Made by a program: the position numbers and the translations under genes
Source: Alopecurus myosuroides
Taxonomy: Eukaryota > Streptophyta > Magnoliopsida > Poales > Poaceae
NCBI GenBank assembly: GCA_028641055.1
Contig: CM054062.1
Coordinates: 186,495,958-186,559,957, forward strand
Length of the DNA stretch: 64,000 nucleotides
Direction: 5' to 3'
The notes under the pieces: model-generated
Database searches by the model: none
What the model was told of the DNA's origin: nothing
What the model saw: the letters and a program-made list of their open reading frames with translations, nothing else
In this document: positions 11,024-22,883 of the stretch, one piece after another
Layout: the number at the start of each line of letters is the position of its first letter
How positions within the stretch are numbered: the first letter of the stretch is position 1

Positions 11024-12330
11024 CTGTTGGTGGCGCTATGGCGATGATGATGATGACACACCACCACCACCACCCAAGGAACCCAAAGGTGCCTATGGAG
11101 TAGACACCAACTGGTATGTTGATACAGGAGCCACAAATCACGTTACTGGCCAGCTCAACAAGCTCACTGTTCAGGAAAACTACCAAGGTCGTGATCAAAT
11201 CCACACTGCTAGTGGACAAGGTATGAACATTACACATGTTGGTCATTCTGTTTTGCACACCCCTAATAGCTCTCTACAACTTCGTAATATTTTACATGTT
11301 CCTGAGGCCTCCAAAAATTTACTTTCTGCTCACCATCTTACACTAGATAACAATACCTTCATGGAAATTCACCCATTCTTTTTCTTGATAAAGGATCAGG
11401 TCACGAAGCAAATCGTGTATAAAGGTCCCTGTCATGGTGGCTTGTATCCCCTTGTTCCTGTCTCGGAGTCATCCAAGCATGCTCTCGCCACCATCAAACC
11501 TTCATCCTCTACATGGCATCGTCGTCTAGGACACTCTTCCTCCTTTATAGTTTAGCAGGTTCTTAGAAAAAAATAAACTTTCATATTCACCAGAAATAAA
11601 TCCTTAAATATGTGATCCATGTCAACAGGCTAAGAGTCATCAGCTACCCTGTTCAGTCTCCACTAGTGTTTCCACTGTTCCATTGGAACAAATATTTTCT
11701 GATGTATGGGGTCCAGCTCCTCTTTCTATAGGCAAACATGCATATTATGTAAGCTTCATTGATGATTTCAGTAAATTTTCATGGATTTATTTGCTTAAGA
11801 AACGTTCTGAGGTGTTTCAAGTTTTTCTTGATTTTCAACAATATGTTGAGCGTCAGTTTGGTCGCAAAATTCTCACTATGCAAACTGACTGGGTGGTGAA
11901 TTTGAAAAATTAAACAACTTCTTTCAACGTGTTGGCATTGTTCATCATGTTTCATGTCCACATGCTCATCAGGAAAATGGTTCAGCTGAGCGCAAACATC
12001 GCCACATGGTTGAAGTTGGTCTTGCATTGCTTGCAAATGTTTCTATGCCTCTCAAATTCCGGGATGATGCCTTTATTACAGCCACTTTTCTTATTAACAT
12101 GCTTCCTCCCAAAGTTTTAAATTTTGAGACACCCACTGAACGACTCCTTCAAGTTACACCCAATTATGGTTCTCTTCGTGTATTTGGTTGTGCGTGTTGG
12201 CCAAATCTTTGTCCTTATAACAAACACAAACTTTCTTTTCGATCAAAGAAGTGTGTTTTTCTGGGTTATAGTCCTCGTCATAAAGGAGTCAAATGTCTAG
12301 ATCCAGATACAGGCCGTGTCTACATTTCTT
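10980..12330 (+). pseudogene. Copia zinc knuckle, protease and integrase, interrupted
   Basis: A CCHC zinc knuckle (CQICKKEGHSAGDC) lies at about 10989-11030. The aspartic protease signature WYVDTGATNHV is at about 11110-11145. A GAG-pre-integrase segment (TWHRRLGH) is at about 11512-11535, where the frame then stops. The integrase core appears in later frames: DVWGPAPLS...YYVSFIDDFSKFSW (11702 onward), a TD..GGEF-like site near 11884 read through a frameshift, and LRVFGCACWPN...KKCVFLGYS (12170-12275). At least three frame breaks exist. The order PR-INT before RT fixes this as Copia. Confidence 0.85.
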
Positions 12331-12371
12331 GAGATGTTGTTTTCGATGAGAATGTATTTCCTTTTGCTTCC

Positions 12372-14187
12372 TTGAATCCAAACGCGGGTCGTCGTTTCCG
12401 TGAAGAAATTATGCTTCTTCCTTTCGATGATCCTTCCTCGGCATCACATGATAGGGGTGTGCATTCTAATGACAATTATGTGCATATTGTTCCTATTGTT
12501 CAACCTACACAGGTAATTCCTGCCGGGTCTTCTACGGATTCAGCACAGCAATCGGACACAATTTCTGATGAAAATGGTGCAAGTTCTACCTCTGAAAACA
12601 ATTCCAAAGAAAACAGCCGAGCAGGTGCTGACAGCACCGATCCCGAGCATGATTCGCTGATCGAATCAGCCTTAGATCGCGCACCTGCCAGTCCTAACGG
12701 CACCAGCCCCCGTCCGCACCAGCGCGCGCCCGCAACGTCGCCTTCCAGCGCGCCCACGCCCCCCCCCCGCACGGCATCTCCACCAACCCAGTCCCGCGCG
12801 GGCTCGCCTGGGCCCTCCACTGGTGTGCTGTCCCCGTCTGGTCCCGCTGCACGGACCCCTGCGCCTCCGTCTGCGTCATCGGCCCACTCCACGCCTGCCA
12901 CGTCGCCAACGACGTCTGCAACCGAGGCACCCGTGCCCGACAGCTCCCGACCGGCTGACAACGAATCTAGCACTGATTTCAGTGCGGATCGCTGCACCGA
13001 TCCCAGAGCAGATCTGGGTGTATCAGCAGGATCTTCTGTGCAGCCATCTACTGCACCACCTCCTACTATTGGAGTTCAAACACGCCTACAAAAAGGTATA
13101 CGCCAACCGAAATTTTTTACTGATGGTACTATTCGATATGCTTTTGTCACATCTACAGGAGAACCCAAGAATTTTTCTGAGGCTCTCAAAGATGATAATT
13201 GGAGACATGCTATGCAAACCGAGTATGATGCCCTTCGTGCAAATAACACCTGGCATCTTGTTCCTCCTAATACACACAGGAACGTTATTGACTACAAATG
13301 GGTTTATCGTATAAAAAAGAATGCTGATGGTACAATTGACAGGTATAAAGCACGACTAGTTGCTAAAGGATTCAAGCAACGGTATGGTATAGATTATGAA
13401 GATACATTCAGTCCTGTTGTTAAAATTGCCACAATCAGACTTGTGCTTTCTATTTCTGTTTCTCGAGGATGGAGTTTACGACAGCTAGATGTAAAGAACG
13501 CGTTTCTTCATGGTGTTCTGAAAGAGGATGTTTATATGAAACAACCACCTGGTTTTGAGTCTTCCGCTACTCAAAACTACATCTGTAAACTTGATAAAGC
13601 TCTGTATGGTCTGAAACAGGATTCTCGAGCATGGTACTCTCGTCTCAGTACAAAACTTCAACAACTTGGGTTCAAACTCTTCCAAGGCAGACACTTCATT
13701 ATTTCTTTATGATCAGTCAGGTATCACTATGTTTATTCTCATTTATGTGGATGATATTATTGTGACGAGTTCATCCAACCAAGCCATTCAAGTCCTTCAT
13801 CATTTGAGTTCTGAGTTTGCTCTTAAGGATTTAGGAGACCTTCATTATTTTCTTGGTATGGAAGTTCATAAGAAGGCTGATGGACTGCTCTTAAATCAGG
13901 AAAAATATGCAAATGATTTATTAGCCAAAGTTGGTATGAGCTCCTGCGCTTCATGTCCGACCCCTCTTTCTACCACAGAGTCGTTGGCCTTGAATGCTGG
14001 TTCTCCTCTTGGCCCTGATGATACAGCACATTACAGAAGTATTGTAGGAGGTCTTCAGTATCTCACTCTGACACGACATGATCTCTCTTTTTCAGTTAAT
14101 AAGGTATGTCAATACCTTCATGCTCCTACAACAACACATTGGTCAGCTATTAAACGGATCCTCAGATACATTCATGGCACACGTTCA
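12372..14187 (+). pseudogene. Copia reverse transcriptase, frameshifted and 3'-truncated
   Basis: A Ser/Pro/Thr-rich linker (about 12400-13070) precedes RT. RT begins near 13190 ([12 protein letters not shown]...NTWHLV) and continues with [24 protein letters not shown], the [12 protein letters not shown] motif, and the catalytic YVDD at about 13745-13757. A frameshift near 13670-13700 separates the two halves. The connection domain begins ([20 protein letters not shown]) and stops at 14187 where the fold-back element begins. RNase H is absent. The long frame on the opposite strand at 12500-12997 is only a shadow of the GC-rich linker. Confidence 0.88.
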
Positions 14188-14210
14188 GTTATCAAAATAA
14201 TTGTAAACAC

Positions 14211-15679
14211 ACTAAGTTACTAACTTAACACATATCCCATCTTAAATAAATATATTTTGATTCGAAATAATGTCTATACAAAATATGTGTGTGTCGATAA
14301 GTAGGCTTCATTCCCATAATTGGTTTCGACTTTCGTGGATTTTGGACCAAAGTTTGCAAAAAATTAGATGAATTTTATCAAATTCGTTACACTCGGTCGA
14401 CCATTTGAAATTTCCTTTTATGAGTAGATTTACCTCGTTGTTTTTCACAACTTTCATATTGTAAAATTTTGGTTTCGACGGATATATATGAATGAATGGA
14501 TCTTGCATATGTATGTATTTGAGAAACCTGGAGGTCTTTTGGATTGTGTGAAGTAGTTTTGTAATATATAATATGGAGAAATCAAAAGGCAAAAGTTCAA
14601 AGTTAAAAGACAAAAGTCAAAAGGCAAAATCCCATCAAATAAATCCAAAATTATTTTGATAATAGTGTGTTTACAATTATTTAACCCAAAAAAGTAAATC
14701 CAGGGCAAATATGTTTAAAAGAATTAGCTAATTCGCCGTGAATCGGTATTTATAAAACTTCTTCAGTATTCAAGGGTATTTCAAACATTTTATCCTTCAA
14801 ACCACCATCATCCATCAAGACCGCTTTTGCCAAACACACAACTGCCTCCCATGGCTGCTTTCTGACAGCCCACAAATTAGTAAGTTACAGTTGCTGCTGC
14901 ATCCCACGTCTTCTTTCTAATAGCCCACATGTTAGTAAGCTTACTGGACGCCGACGAGCCAAAACAGTCCCGCGTTCGGGTGACGGGGTGCCCAGATCCA
15001 GGAGACACCGTCGTCGCGTTGACAGCGAGTTGTCTCCCTTTGACGCACTCTACATGGGGGAGAACAGACCAATCGGTGATCCGTACATTTTTTTTAATAC
15101 GACTTCCATCGAAGCCGGGTACCACTACCTCCATAAGGGGGATAACAGAACATATGTTCACTATTATCAAAATAATTTTGATAATAGGGTAAAATAATTT
15201 TGGGTTAAATAATTGTAAACACACTATTATCAAAATAATTTTGGATTTATTTGTTGGGATTTTGCCTTTTGACTTTTGTTTTTTAACTTTGAACTTTTGC
15301 CTTTTGATTTCTCCATATTATATATTACAAAACTACTTCACACAATCCAAAAGACCTCCAGGTTTCTCAAATACATACATATGCAAGATCTATTCATTCA
15401 TATATATCCTTCGAAACCAAAATTTTACAACATGAAAGTTGTGAAAACCAACGAGGTAAATCTACTCATAAAAGGAAATTTCAAATGGTCGACCGAGTGT
15501 AACGAATTTGATAAAATTCATCTAATTTTTTTGCAAACTTTGGTCCAAAATCCACGAAAGTCGAAACCAATTATGGGAATGAAGCCTACTTATCGACACA
15601 CACATATTTTGTATAGACATTATTTCGAATCAAAATATATTTATTTAAGATGGAATATGTGTTAAGTTAGTAACTTAGT
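14211..15679. mobile_element. Fold-back element: two inverted arms of about 480 bp around a 500-bp loop
   Basis: Bases 14211-14691 are the reverse complement of about 15198-15679 with few mismatches. Outer ends read ACTAAGTTACTAACTTAAC on both strands. The loop (about 14692-15197) is more GC-rich and holds a degenerate direct repeat (14848-14940, ...CAGCCCACAAATTAGTAAG / ...TAGCCCACATGTTAGTAAG). No transposase is encoded. A copy of the arm's inner end (TATCAAAATAATTGTAAACAC) also lies just outside the left arm at 14190-14210, so the true boundary may be more complex. The element ends the Copia RT. Superfamily unknown. Confidence 0.7.
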
Positions 15680-16562
15680 ATAGGTAGATGTGGTACATGG
15701 GATTTTTTCTTCTCTCGTCTTGTATGCTCCCCGTGGGCGTTGAGGCGAGACTCCCGACCCTCCCAACACAGTCCTCCTTCCCTCCCATCCCCCTGTTGCC
15801 GCTGGCGTGCGCTGCCGGGGAAGGCCCGTGTGGTGTCGACAGGGGTGGACAACCTCTACCAGACGATGACGGCGGGTGCGCTGGGCATCCCTTCTGACGG
15901 CGGTGAATCGGTGTGGTGTTTGTGTTCTCGGGCTTGTGGCGTCTTGGAGGCACAATGACGGCGGGTCCTGGCGACGATGGCAAGACGGCGCAACCTAGGG
16001 GCAAGGTGGTTCGCGACGGTTTGGGTTGCGGGCTCATCGCCTAGATTTGGGCCCGCTTGGGACCGATTTGGGTGGCAAGGGCCTTGGTCAGGGATCATGA
16101 TGGTGGCCTCCTACGTGGAGTTCTAGCGCGGTTCTTCCTCCTTATAGATGATACAGGGTGGAGGCGCTAGACCCGGGCTAGGCGGGCCTAGGTCCGACTG
16201 CCGCCTCCTGGTTGAGGAAGGGATGTGACTCTAGACCTTGGCTAGGCAGGCTAGGTCTGGTAGCCGTTCTGTAGACTCAAATCGGGGCTGCATGGTGTGA
16301 CATGGAGGCGCCGTGTTCGCTGTAACGCATCGCTCATCTACCTCTCGGATGTTGGCGTTATCCTCACCCATTCGTCTGGTGGCCTCGTTGTGGTGGTGTT
16401 GCCCGTTGCACAGGTGCGAGGTTAGGTATGCCGGGGCGGCGGCCCTGGATGGAGAGGCTGCATGGGTGTCTTCCGTAGGCATCATCGGCAGCGGTGGTGA
16501 CCCTCTCTTTAGTCACGTGGGTGCCATGAGGTGCAGCGGCGGGTGGTCCTGGTGTTGGTGTT
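15680..16562. other. GC-rich unassigned repeat, left part
   Basis: No gene can be supported. The sequence is GC-rich (GGCGG, GGTGG words) on a plus-strand style seen in noncoding parts of grass DNA transposons and LTR elements. It is continuous with 21596-21994 once the solo LTR is removed, because the 5-bp duplication GTGTT flanks that LTR on both sides. Short ORFs on both strands appear to be by-products of base composition. Confidence 0.4.
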
Positions 16563-19500
16563 TGTCGCACCCGGACTTCTAGGGGATACTCATCGGGCCG
16601 AACTGAATAGTAGATGCTTGGATTACGGGGCTTATCTGCTCCCGCATCCTCTTACGAGTAGGCCAGCACTTATGTGCGACAAACAAACTCTACTATCCAC
16701 CGTCGATGTAAACTATCCCATAGAAATCAGGACACTTCCATTGACGTACTTCAAACCATACACGCATGGTACGTCAACGGCGTTGAACAACTGATATCAC
16801 AACAGATCTCTACGACACAAAAGATCAAAATAAGTTGCAACTGGCTCTCATTAGAGCAGAGATAGCAAATACAATCATTCAGAGGACACATGTCCCAACA
16901 ATACATCCGTACATCACAGCGGAAGCATTCAACATGTCTGAGTACAGACAAGAACCAAATAGGCCTAAGAGGCCGGAAACGAACAGACGGAGCCCATCCA
17001 CGAAGTCTCGGATCTTGCCCGGGTCCGCTATCTACTCGTCAGCAGTCTCGTCATACTCCACGTAGTAGCCACCATGTAGATCCTCGGAACGTAGGTCTGC
17101 GGAAACCACAGCCCCAAAGGGGTCAGTACATAAACGTACTGGCAAGCAAGACTCACAGTTCACCAAAGTGTAACCCGTCAACACCAAGCACAGATGCTTT
17201 GGGTTCAACGGAAGGAAGGGGATATGAAAGATGCTGCAACTGGCTGCTCTAAACAACTACAGAGATTCTACCACTTCCGGCTAACAGAAAGAAGATAAGA
17301 TCGAGTATTGTAACCAACTGAAAGATAACTTCAAGCAAACCCATCCTGGATCTCGCCCCTTATCCAAAGAAGCAATCCGAGGATAACTCACACAGTTGAG
17401 TTAATGATGGTTCATATTATTGTGTCAATAAGCCTATTACTAGTAATCATTGGGTGTAAGGTTGTTAATCATTAGGTTTAAGTTGTCCTGAGTACTTGTT
17501 AGCCATTACTTTCACCAAGTAATCCATAACCGCGGAAAACACGGCTTCTCGAGAAGATTATCCCTACAGGGTTGCACCAATTTGGCCGTACACGCATGAA
17601 TAACCCGCCAGATGGAAAGGCCCTTCCACCAAGCGGGGCACTCAACACAACTCAACTCTTCTTCGCATCAAGCCCAAAGCACCACGTGCTGTGCGTGCGC
17701 GGCTAATCGAGCCCCACGAAGAAAAGGGGACCCTCATAGCACTGGAAGACCACGCCGCCCTAAATGCCGACTACAAAAGTTCCACCCTGGCCTAGGCTCG
17801 CAAGATCATGCATGCAGCAAATGGAAAGCCCGAACTACGTGTGGCGATTTGGACGAGATGCGAATCGAATCAAATTGAGGGGGGCGCCCATACTCGCTTC
17901 CCACATGCGGTTAGTGCGCTCATCATGGATCAGTAGACAAGACCCTTTTCCTATTAGGGTCGACACTAGCAGGCCTCAAAACCACCCTGGGCCTCCTGCC
18001 GGTGCCTTATCATCAAATTATTATTTAACAATAACATTAGCATGATTGATTGATTAAACATCGAGCCCCCAGAACGTAATAGAAATAGTAACAGAAAGTA
18101 ACGGGTAACAGACTCGAGCAAAACAACCTAAGCATGCTAGTAAGACACGGGCTCAAACAATGGTTATAGGTATGGAGGTGAGGCAATATCAGGGTTCAAG
18201 GATACATGTGATAGGTTCGTAACATAAGCCACTAATCATAGGGCTAGCAGAATAGACAACGGAAAGTATCGGTAACCAATGTTGAAAGGAACACGATGGT
18301 TCATGTGAGTGATAACTTGCCTGCAAACCCAGTAACCTGGTACTGAGCTAACTCCTTAGAAGGGATGTCGTAAGTATCGTCGGTCTCAACGTCGTCGTGT
18401 ATCCGAGAAGAAGCAAACAAACAATGCAGAAATATAAACAATCATTATCATGGCATTGTGCACAATCAAAGATGATGCATGTCAAGTTAATGGTTGCATC
18501 AAAATAAACTAGTTGATGAAGTGACACAATTTAAATGGATCCCTATGCAATTGGATTGCATATGGAAAAGGTCCATGCATTAAGTGGAAGCAAATGATCT
18601 ATAATTGATTAACATGTGAAAGTTTGCTTATCATGATGCATGCATGATGACAACAACAAAATAACAATGAATAACAATGATAGATGCAAGTGAAAAGGAA
18701 TTTAACAAGTGTGGAAGTTATTTGTTAAGTTTGGAAAGTTTGGTTACTTAAACATGTCACACAAGTATTTGTTGTTTTCATCAAGTTAAAGTGTGCAAAA
18801 CAATTAACAAAATTTATATTTGAAAAGAACATCAAATTTTAGTTGGATTACATGTTTCACTTGTTGAAAAAGGATTTCAAATGAATTATTTATGAATTAA
18901 ACAAGTTTAAGCAAGAATTAAATGAATTTAATTCAAACATGAACTTATTTGAATTTTTATTTGTGCAAAACATTAAGTGAGATTCATATTTGAAAAGGTT
19001 ATGCTTTTATGGTTTGAAAACATATTTTATATGTCCCAAAAGAATTTGTTTTGATCAAGTTATAAATTTAGCAATATTAAATGATTTAAACAAGGTTTAA
19101 ATCATTTAACCAATTTTAATTATTCAAAACATGAAACAAAATTTATATTTTAAAAGGTGGTTTAATTTTGCATGGAAAACATATTTCATTTGTTGAAATT
19201 GAATTTAAAATGAGCAAGTTATTATTTTGGCAATTTTAAATGCATTAATTAAGAAACAGATGTTTTCAGCAATTTAAATTATTCAAAACAGCAAACAAAA
19301 TTTATATTTGGAAAGTACATGAAAAGTTGATTGGAAAACATATTTAGTTTGTTAAATTTGGAATTTTTATGCCCAAGTTATGAATTTTGCAAGTTTAAGT
19401 GAATTTAACAAGTTTTTAAATATTGCACCAATTTAAAATATTCAAAACAGTAACAAATTGCATTGAAAAGGTTGGAAACATGTATCAAAGGTTTCATTGA

Positions 19501-21595
19501 ACATTTTGAGCTATCAAACATAATTTTTGGGGGGATTATTGAATTTATTATGCCATTTTCCATAATCATTCTTATTCTGCCATTTTTAGTAAACAGAGGG
19601 AAACATGCTCAAAATTAATTCAATTGTGTCCAAATAAAATACCAATGTGTAGAGTTTGTTAAGACAAATTTTTAGATACCAAGCTTGCTTAATTTGGATG
19701 AGTAGAACTAAAGTTATGAAATTCCAAAATTCCCAAATTTTATTGCATTTTCAGTAATTAATTAATTAGTGCAAAAATTGTTACAGAAACATGATGCAAA
19801 CTTGGCATTACTAGAAGGGGCACAAAATTATGAGTTCACATGATTTTGAATCGTTCAAATTGGAGTGATATTCAACTTTATATGGAATTTAGAAGTAATG
19901 GTTCAGATCTGGTTTGCTGAAATTCTGGCAAAAAAAGAAAACAGAGAATAAAAGGTGGAATAAAAGGTGGGGTGAGGGGGGATCGAACCCAAGCCCTCTA
20001 CCTCCTGCGCCCCAGGGAACAACCAGATGGGCTGCGCTGCTGTTATTGAAAGGAAGGGATACGGGGGGGGTGGATATGGTTTAGAACTGCTGTGAATCTA
20101 AATAAGAAAATTAGACAGAAAAGGTGGGGGCTTGGGGACTCGACCCTGCGACCTGAGGCTTGTGCGCTCTGTGCTGTTACCAGTGGGGTGGATGATGCTT
20201 GGTTGTAACAGAAGGGTGCGGTGGGGGCTTAAGTTGTTGGTGCGCGGGATTTCTGAACTTTGCACGTAATCTGAAACTGCACGCTGCTGTTCGCTGCTTC
20301 TGCGAGCGGGCAGACTCGCCGGCGATCTGCGCCGTGGGGGGGTGGCCGTGCGTGGTGGGGGCTGCGAGGGGGAGGAGGAGAGATGAGGGAGTAGGGCGGA
20401 TCGAGGGCCTCACCTCGAGCGGATGGAGGCGCAGGTGTCGGGCAGGTTGCAGGGAGGTCGAGGCAGACAGCAGGGGCTCGTGGCCGCCTTGGGGCGGACG
20501 GCGGCGGCGGCTCCGGCCATCCCCGCCCGTGCCGAGGTGTTGGAGAGGAAGCCCGCGGTGAGGGCTTTCCATTCCCGCCCTCACCGCGGCCGGAGGGGGC
20601 CCGGACGGCCGGCGACCACCGGAGGAGGAGGAGGCAATTTTGGTTCAGTTACAGAGGAAATATTCAGAGAGAAGAGAGAGCAGAGGAAGGAGGGAGAGAT
20701 TGGAGGCAGAGAGGAAGAAGGAGGGGAAGAGGTTAGGGTTAGGAACCCTAGGGCTCGAGCTCCAGGAGTTATAGGAGGGGTGGATGGAGGATGGCCGTTC
20801 CCCCATTGTCTCTGCTACGTGGATAGCTGCGATGCAATCCGTACAGAGGTTAGGGATGACCAACGAAGGGGTATTGGGCTGGGGAATAAGGTGGGCTGGG
20901 CTTGCTGCTGCTCTCTCTCTCCCTTGCTCTTGTTCTTTTATTATTTGTTCTATTTTTTTTTTTGCTGGATTGGAAAAGGAAGAGAATGAGGGTTTTGAGG
21001 TTAGTAAAAATTTCAGAAAAATTTGGGTTAACTCCTTTAGGTAATATTAACCAAATGCAAGTTTTGGAATTTCAAATTAATTGAATTATGGGGCTGTTTT
21101 GACTTGGAATGAATTTGATTGAAATTTGTGGTTAAGTGGTTATTGAAAACAATATTTTAATTATGGTGATCAAATGATTTTAATTGGAAACAAATGATTG
21201 ATTTGTTTTGCAATTTTCATAACTTTCAACATGGTTGTTGTTTTGGAAATTAATTGAATTTGAAAAGGGTTTGGTTATTGGATGCATTTTTTATAGAAAC
21301 AAAACAATAGTTTTGAAATCACACTTTAATGGAAACAATTAATTGTTTTGATTTGAAACATCATTTTGGAAATTGTAACATCACAAGGATGAAACAAAAG
21401 GTTTGAATTTTGGTTTGAAATTCAAATAGAAAACAAAGGAAATCAAAGGAAAACAGTTGGAAAACAAATGAAAACAGAGGAAAACAAAAGGAAAACAAGC
21501 AAAACAATTGCAACCAACATGATGCCATGATGCAAAACATAAAATAACAGAGAGCAAACATTCTAAAGGCTATTTTTCATACTTGGGATGTTACA
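16563..21595 (-). repeat. Solo LTR, 5,033 bp, Gypsy type, with 5-bp target duplications
   Basis: Read on the minus strand it begins TGTAACATCCCAAG (21595) and ends GGGTGCGACA (16563), so it has TG...CA ends. The duplication GTGTT occurs at 16558-16562 and 21596-21600. No gag or pol lies inside and none adjoins, so it is a solo LTR left by recombination between two LTRs. It is homologous over its length to 59178-63544, which is the 3' LTR of another copy. The interior has AT-rich flanks, a GC-rich core (about 20160-20620) and a tandem array. The orientation is taken from the polypurine tract beside the second copy. Confidence 0.85.
18796..19600. repeat. Tandem array inside the solo LTR, period about 159 bp, five units
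   Basis: The anchor word CAAAAC recurs at 18796, 18966, 19125, 19284 and 19443 (spacings 170, 159, 159, 159). Each is followed by a similar AT-rich unit (AAATTTATATTTGAAAAGG, then GGAAAACATATTT). In the sister LTR the anchors are at 61410, 61580 and 61739 (170, 159). Units are degenerate. Confidence 0.7.
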
Positions 21596-21994
21596 GTGTT
21601 TCGGCAACGACTCCCTAGTCAAGATCCAGAGGACTCGTGTTGGTATGTTGACCCGCCCTTTGGTTTGGGTCGTTCTTGGTATCTCGCATGACACAGTGAG
21701 GATCCAAGCGAAAGCTCCCGCGTTTTGGCGCCTGCGATGGTGATACATGCGGGTGTCACTACCCTCTTGGGAGTATCATTGTGGGTATCCTATCTGTGAT
21801 TGGGTTCTGGTGAAAGCCATTGCTCGTCTCTACGGGCTCGACAGTGGAGGCTCGTTGCGGCGTTACCTTTTTGGGGTGTCGTCGAGAAACGCAAGTTTCA
21901 TGTGAGTGCATCATGTTGTATTCCTCTTCTTAGCACGAAGCTTCCTCGACTTTGACTTGGAGTCGCACTGGCGGTCTCCTATCATTTGTTTGTT
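21596..21994. other. Unassigned repeat, right part
   Basis: Continuation of the 15680-16562 repeat beyond the solo LTR. No ORF of interest and no recognised domain. Confidence 0.35.
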
Positions 21995-22625
21995 GCATAT
22001 AAAGCAATCATTTCGTTGCTGCAACTTAATACCAAAGAGATTTTCTGTATAGCTTTCTTGAGGTGGACTTTTAAATATGGATGCATGTTGGATAGCAGTT
22101 CATATGCCTTGACGTAATGCCTACAATGTTAGAACTCGTGAACTATATATCTTCATAATAGTATTGTTATATGTTCATGATTTGTCAATTGCCCAGCTGT
22201 AATTTGTTCACCTAACATGTTTGTTTTCTTTGGAGAGACACCACTAGTGAAACTATGGTCTTATTTTCCTCGTTATTGCAACCTTCTTTAAAGCACTTTC
22301 ACCATTGTTTCCTTCCAACACCGTTTTTACTTTTGTTACTTTTCATTACTCTATACGTTTAATTCTCTAGTTTTCAGTAAGACAGGAAGACTGACAACCT
22401 TCTCGGAAAGTTGGGGACAAGAGAGAGTTTGTGTGTTGTGTGTAGGTTCCACTCTTGTTGACGCGCCAGACAACAAGCAACCTTCTCCAGAACTTCGAAA
22501 TCATACTGGATTGATATACCTTGTTTCACAACTAGGGAAAATTTTCCTCTAGATTATATCATACCTTCCACTTGGGGTTACCCAACGAGTTTGTGATCAC
22601 GTCTGCATCACTCTACTCCGGGTCG
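21995..22625 (+). repeat. Fragment (3' part) of an Athila-type LTR
   Basis: The segment aligns by eye with 32640-33240, the 3' half of the LTR at 31651-33260: TTGCTGCAACTTAATACC, then CAATTGCCCAGCTGTAATTTG, GAGACACCACTAGTGAA and CTTGGGGTTACCCAACGAG. Only this part is present, and the following sequence belongs to another element. Confidence 0.65.
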
Positions 22626-22694
22626 GCACAATCCCAAGTTTAGATTTAACATGAGATTCAGCTCAGCCTAAGGAACTATTCTTTAACACGAGCC

Positions 22695-22706
22695 TGGTAT
22701 CAGAGC
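22695..22706 (+). other. Primer binding site of Gypsy element G
   Basis: TGGTATCAGAGC is the standard initiator-Met tRNA primer site. It precedes a Gypsy gag-protease region on the same strand. The LTR that should end just before it is mostly missing. Confidence 0.7.
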
Positions 22707-22883
22707 TAGAATTACTCCGCCCGCTCTCTGGAATCTCGAAATTGTCCTGTAAAATTCCACCGTGAAAGGTGTCGTGTTGCTTCAGGGACATACCTCAAAA
22801 TCTTGAGTGGGGTTCGGTGGATTCAGAGATAAGCTTAGAAGGCGCCTTCTAAGCCTACCAAACCGTCGACATAGATTGAACCG

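Larger units (their letters stand above)
9417..14190 (+). mobile_element. Copia LTR retrotransposon, 3'-truncated and inactive
   Basis: The order is 5' LTR, Met-type primer binding site, gag, zinc knuckle, protease, integrase, RT, which is the Ty1/Copia order (integrase before RT). RNase H and the 3' LTR are missing: the RT frame runs into the fold-back element at about 14187-14210 and does not resume after it. Nonsense codons and frameshifts in gag, integrase and RT make it non-autonomous. A 32-bp tandem duplication (about 9830-9893) sits in the leader before gag. Confidence 0.85.

Noticed and set aside
10836..11258. 140-codon minus-strand ORF
   Set aside because: Antisense to the Pro-rich gag end and zinc knuckle of Copia; low-complexity translation (Trp/Val/Ile runs).
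12500..12997. 165-codon minus-strand ORF
   Set aside because: It is antisense to the GC-rich Ser/Pro linker of the Copia polyprotein, and its Gly/Ala-rich composition follows from that.
14211..15679. Fold-back element read as a CACTA transposon because of CACTAAG at the left edge
   Set aside because: The right edge gives TTAGTA rather than TTAGTG, and the long arms are not a CACTA trait.
20177..20989. ORFs up to 188 codons on both strands
   Set aside because: In the GC-rich core of the 5-kb solo LTR; Arg/Gly-rich with no domain.
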